From the NCBI GenBank assembly GCA_021234155.1, contig JAJEKV010000006.1, positions 11,873,318-11,937,317 of the forward strand: a stretch of DNA of 64,000 nucleotides, written 5' to 3'. The position numbers were made by a program, and so were the translations under genes. Shown one piece after another: positions 59,742 through 64,000 of the stretch (position 1 is its first letter; each line of letters opens with the position of its first letter). The notes beneath the pieces were generated by a model. That model worked only from the letters and a program-made list of their open reading frames with translations, had not been told where the DNA came from and ran no database searches. Origin of the DNA: Isoetes taiwanensis (Eukaryota > Streptophyta > Lycopodiopsida > Isoetales > Isoetaceae).

Positions 59742-61205
59742 ATGAAAAAAGAAAAAGGTAAGGTGACAGTTAGGAAGAACACACGGTACTAAGGACACGT
59801 CTTGGGCTTGACGGATTATAAATAACAGGAATGGCTTATGCTGGAAATAGAAGAATTCTTAAGAGCAAGGGCCGAAACCCTGCTCTAAAAATGGTAAGGA
59901 AGAAGGGAGATCTAAATCTTGCTACACGCAAGAGATTGGCGGAAGAAAAGAGTAAGGAAGGTGGTAATGTTAAGAAGATTTTTCAGTTTCGTACCTCTGT
60001 TATTAGTAAGGGAATCAAGGCTTGCAATACAGAGATCAATCTTGATGATGGTCCCAGTAATGAAAAGGAGATTGCAGGTTTGAGTAAAAAACTCGCAAGG
60101 CAGAAGTGATCCGGGAGGGTAGTAGTAGATTGTTCCACCTATGAATACAAATAAGGAAATATGAGAATCATGAGCAAATTAAGATCACATATGCCGACAA
60201 ACAAGGAGAAACAGGAAATAGGATGGCGACTACTAAGGTTTGATGATACAAATTTATTAGATCTATACATATGGAAAATTGTACAGTCATTGTCAATATT
60301 TGGCTAGAATTTGGTCATAAATTATGTGGCCTCGGCTTTTGTGGATCTTTCCTCGACCTTCTACTGCGGATATTATGGAAATAGTGTGATGTAAAGCATA
60401 TAATCATAGAACGACCTGGATCTTAAATGACTCTATGTGATTGTCATTATGGAATTAGTGATTTAAGCTTTGGCGTATATTTTGATAGAATAAAATATGC
60501 AAGCATCGATTATGAGATCTTATCTTATGTCACGGTTTGCTATAAAATAAGATTCCCAGATTGTCATATGAAGATGTAGCTTTGTAGTTCTGCCATAGTG
60601 CTGTATATGATCTTAGGATCTTTGTATTATTGCTATGCTTTTTCTTAATTGAATGCTAGCAAGGTGAGAAGACCTTAAGAAAGCCCATGACGCCTCGCCA
60701 TCCCATTCTTGTTCAACCATTCTAATGCTTGTTCTGGTTTGTGGGTGCAGGTAAGAGGCTTTCTTACTCTTTGTTAGTGTATTCTACAACAAAGTATGTA
60801 AACAACAAGCTGGGAGCAAATTTGACCCAGATCTGAAGCTTTATCAGATATTGTGTTAAAATTATACATGTACTTTATTCTATCAGTTCAAAATGGTAAG
60901 GATCTTTTGTTAAATCTTTAAATTTCATTTGGAAAGTTAAAGGTACAGTAAGGGCAAATGATTTTACATTGCCTAAGTATATCAATACATGTGTTACTCT
61001 TAAAGAATTAATGAAAGGAGTTTCTGGCAGTAAGTTTATGGCATTACTTTTGGTCATTAATTTTTGTTGGGTAGTTGGCTATCTATCTCGTCATGGCCTA
61101 GTTGTAGCTAAAATCTTTATTGGCGATTAGGGCTGCCAATTGGTCTTAGTATTTACCTTCCAAATGTCTTTACTGGACAAAAGTCTGCAGAGGCGGATTT
61201 AAAGG
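59742..61205 (+). pseudogene. Second (tandem) copy of the rvt-like 5' part
   Basis: From ATGAAAAAAG at 59,742 the sequence repeats 53,811 onward with an offset of 5,931 bp, through the basic N-terminal frame (59,831-60,109, here cut by a frameshift after 85 or so identical residues), the candidate internal exon and the surrounding intron, to GCGGATTTAAAGG. There a LINE is inserted into the T-run that in copy 1 lies at 55,297-55,303. It starts exactly at the head of the unit, so this is a head-to-tail duplication. The rest of copy 2 may continue outside the window. Confidence 0.85.
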
Positions 61206-63182
61206 TTTTTTTTTTTTTTTTTTTTTGAGGGTAAGGTTATATGTATATATTAAATGTAGGAAAATTATGTACAATATGAGTAGAGAAGTAGTTATAGGAG
61301 TCACAACACATGTACTAAAGGGAGCATCTCCTCGTCTCTCCCTAATCGCTAAAATTTATAAGGGAAGTCACCCATTTCACCAAAAGGCGTGTACTATAGA
61401 GAGAAGCAAGCAACTCGCTCCAATCGCTGGATCCCTGCTACATGATATCCTTAGTTCAATATAGAGTACCGCTTGATCATTAGTAGCCCCTTCTGCCCAT
61501 ATTACTTGAAGACAACCTAATGATACTTTGAAGTAGGAGTAGACCGCAAGGTCCCTAGTCTATCAAGCTCTTTTGTTATAGTTTATACCATGCTCTCGTG
61601 ATGGGATAATGCCATGAGCGCAACTCTCCGAAAGGAAAGAGTTTCTTAACTTCATTATGGATGGTCCTCGACCACCCAAGGCCATACCACAATGGTGTTT
61701 TACATGACCCATGCTCCAGTTTACTAGAGGCCTCTATACATCACCCATCTCGTGACTGGGCACTCGCCAAACCAATTGGTGTACCATAAGCCCAATAATG
61801 GGACTGACCCATTGCCAACACTCTGTGATCATAGGGCAGAAGAAGAGGTGCCCAATAGATTCAGTGACATGACCGCCAAGTGGACACCTGTCGCCAACCA
61901 CAATACCTTTATTGAATAAGCTTTCCTTTGTACTTAGTCCCCCTTGCAGAGCTATCCACCTGAAGAGTTGTATCTTCCTATAGCACATAGACTTCCAGAA
62001 GTTAGCCAAAGCATTGTTGGCAACTGCATGCTCACCCCGAGCCTAGCCTTAGCTATCAAGAGAATAACCTTGCATAATGCACGATAAATCCTGGCCACAC
62101 TATATTCTGTATGTCCTTCAAATAGCCATTGATCACATGGACCCACAATACCGGCCCACAGGACATTCACTAGAACTCTTTAGTACTTTGGCGATCTCTC
62201 TTCACAGGGCCCTGATTTTACGCTTGAATGTGGTCCAACAAACCCATCTACCATTCACCCAAAGATGTTGCAAGGTTGTTATTCCACAATCCTTCGATTT
62301 GATGAAGATACGTGGATGAGAGAGTGCCAATGGGAGACTCTCTCTCCCCCATATCTTGGCATTCCGCACAGGGTCAATCCACCGCCTCCCCCGGCGATCT
62401 TGATAGGTGAACAGTGTTGCATATCTATCCAAGCTTGAGGATCTTTCTCATTACATGAATGCCCATGCCACCTTGAAGCTATAATACAAAAGCCCCACCA
62501 TATCCGAAGCACGGGTTTTCCATGAGCTTACTCTACCGCATTTTAACTTAGGCCTCGGCCGGGAGTCCTGAAGCTGAATAATAAGAGAGCTTTTGCATCC
62601 TAGTCCACCATCCCTTTTATCACGACAAAGCTCCCCCATTCCACTTTTACCATGCCCCCCAGATGAATTCTCTTATGATAACTTGCATTTGCTATATAGA
62701 TCCCTTTCGCAACCATGACTAATGAAGAGTAGATATGAGAGGCAACTAGCACCGCATTAAGCCATCACACACGCCCGTGATAAGCCGTAGTTGCCTTAGA
62801 GACTACAGTCCTACTTTTCTTTTCTCGAAGTTTGTCTAGTATAGTAGCCCCGCAGGCCCTTGAGAATCGCCGAAAAGCACAAGGGGAAGACCAAGAAGCT
62901 TGATCATTCCTACCGCCACAATCAAAGCTCAAATTTATCTCGGGGCTTCCATAGAATCGCTGCGATTTATTTGCATTAAGGTTTACCCATATATGACCTC
63001 GCAAAGGATAAGGTGATCTCCGTAAATGAGTGAAACTGCTATCATCATATCTCGGCGAAACTTTAAAGGTATCATCAGCATATCGCATAATTGTTAGCTT
63101 TTTCGCATCTTCAAAGGAAAGTAAAACCTCCAAATTTCCTTCCTTCCATATCTTTCAGCTAAATCATTCTTGTTAATATTAG
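61206..63182 (-). mobile_element. LINE, 3' part, with poly-A tail
   Basis: On the minus strand, RT motif C YADDTF (about 63,050-63,080) and LNANKS (motif D, about 62,965) precede, far downstream, a zf-RVT-like segment: KIQLFRWIALQGGLSTKESLF...CPLGGHVTESIGHLFF (61,820-61,975). The plus-strand T-run at 61,206-61,226 is the poly-A tail. The 5' side stops at the inverted TIR-element copy (63,183), which probably inserted into the LINE, so more of it may lie beyond the window. Its 3' end differs from the LINE at 50,560-52,478, so it is another subfamily. Confidence 0.82.
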
Positions 63183-64000
63183 CGGGATTTTTTGGAGTGG
63201 CTTTTGAAGAGGGCATGAGGGTTTTACAAGAATCTATTTAAATATTACCATGCAAGAGAATAAATTATTACAATTTACTTCATTATTTACTCAAGACACC
63301 TTAGTGACTAATAAAAACGCGATGATAAATACCATAAAACAAGTGGAAATATAGTTGTAAAACATGCTGAGGCCTCGAGTCACATCTATGCAAAGCTACT
63401 TCTATTTCTATACATTTTATAAAGCATTCCATGGAGTGGGAGGAGCCACTAGCAAGAGGATTTCTACAAATTTCAGGGCAATGAGTTGCTATGTGATTGA
63501 TCCTCCACTAAATAGTTCGGCTTCAAGTCCTTAGTCATATGGACCAATATGTTCAACTACCAATACAAATACATTGCACATTTTGAGAACAAAACTAAAA
63601 CTTATATGTGATCTTTCTCCCATTGGCTTTTTGTTGTCAAGTGAAACATAACGCACGGTGGACTTATTACTTAACTTAGTTAATCTCAAAGATTGCATCT
63701 TCCAAATCATTGACAATTTTCCTGGCACCACCTTGCTTCATGCCCCACATGGTTCGGCCAGAATACCAATCTCTTTGGAGGCACTTCATATTCCCTTTTT
63801 ACAACATAGGCAAGCAAAGATCACAAAGAGTATAATGTATTTTGTATCGATGTACCAAACCTAATCCCTGCCACGCCAGGAGAATCTCTTGTCTGGGACG
63901 TATGGTTGCATATATCCTTCCTAAAGATAGTGTCCGATGGCTTCTCTCATAACTCCATATGCATCACTAAATTCTAGTATGCAAAGTGTTAACTACAATG
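63183..64000 (-). mobile_element. Second copy of the TIR element, inverted, cut by window end
   Basis: The reverse complement of 63,183-64,000 matches 48,715-49,532: the end CGGGATTTTTTGGAG, GAAGAGGGCAT-GAGGGTTTTAC, the block around CACTTGACAACAAAAAGCC and the upstream coding-like stretch. Differences are mostly small indels and CG-type substitutions. The interior continues past the window. Confidence 0.85.

Overview
The window looks like nuclear DNA of a land plant, built mostly of nested and decayed transposable elements with a few cellular gene remnants. Three signs point to a plant: a relic with PLS-type pentatricopeptide-repeat motifs, a kiwellin-like (ripening-related) C-terminus, and Ty1/copia and Ty3/gypsy elements whose primer-binding sites match initiator tRNA-Met. 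The abundance of a DUF7869-type transposase relic and an rvt-type reverse transcriptase suggests a seed-free plant (fern, lycophyte or moss), but that is inference. Many short indels, recurring substitutions (for example a CTCTGATACCA primer-site complement read as CTCGATACTCA) and an uneven mismatch pattern between recent duplicates suggest that parts of the consensus are poorly polished. Frameshifts here should not automatically be read as biological.

Layout. 0.3-1.0 kb holds a diverged LTR fragment related to the gypsy LTRs further right. 1.2-2.0 kb is a PPR relic (minus strand). 2.8-10.8 kb is mostly unrecognised sequence with small repeats. 10.9-11.4 kb is a frameshifted kiwellin-like gene. 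13.0-17.2 kb has short direct repeats only. 17,191-34,602 is a copia element (minus strand, LTRs of about 190 bp, target-site duplication TCAAC) split between its RT and RNase H regions by a gypsy element at 18,246-30,897 (minus strand, LTRs of about 1.6 kb). 35.5-35.8 kb has two hairpins. 37.1-39.9 kb carries about 17 scattered copies of an AT-rich palindromic motif. 40.9-42.3 kb is a broken DUF7869-type transposase-like gene. 45,636-49,532 is a TIR element with a perfect 9-bp target duplication (Mutator-like); part of a second copy lies inverted at 63,183-64,000. 50,560-52,478 is a 5'-truncated LINE with a perfect 14-bp target duplication. 53.8-59.7 kb is the most interesting part: an apparently multi-exon gene ending in a reverse transcriptase with intact catalytic motifs (D in motif A, YIDD in motif C), best matching the rvt class of non-mobile cellular RTs and more distantly Penelope-like RTs. 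The first 1.46 kb of this unit is repeated head-to-tail from 59,742 and is cut by a second LINE (61,206 onward), which is itself interrupted by the second TIR-element copy.

No operons, CRISPR arrays or rRNA/tRNA genes were seen. The relations between parts are mainly insertion history. The rvt-like unit is the only locus with long open frames, candidate splice sites and a structured 3' region.
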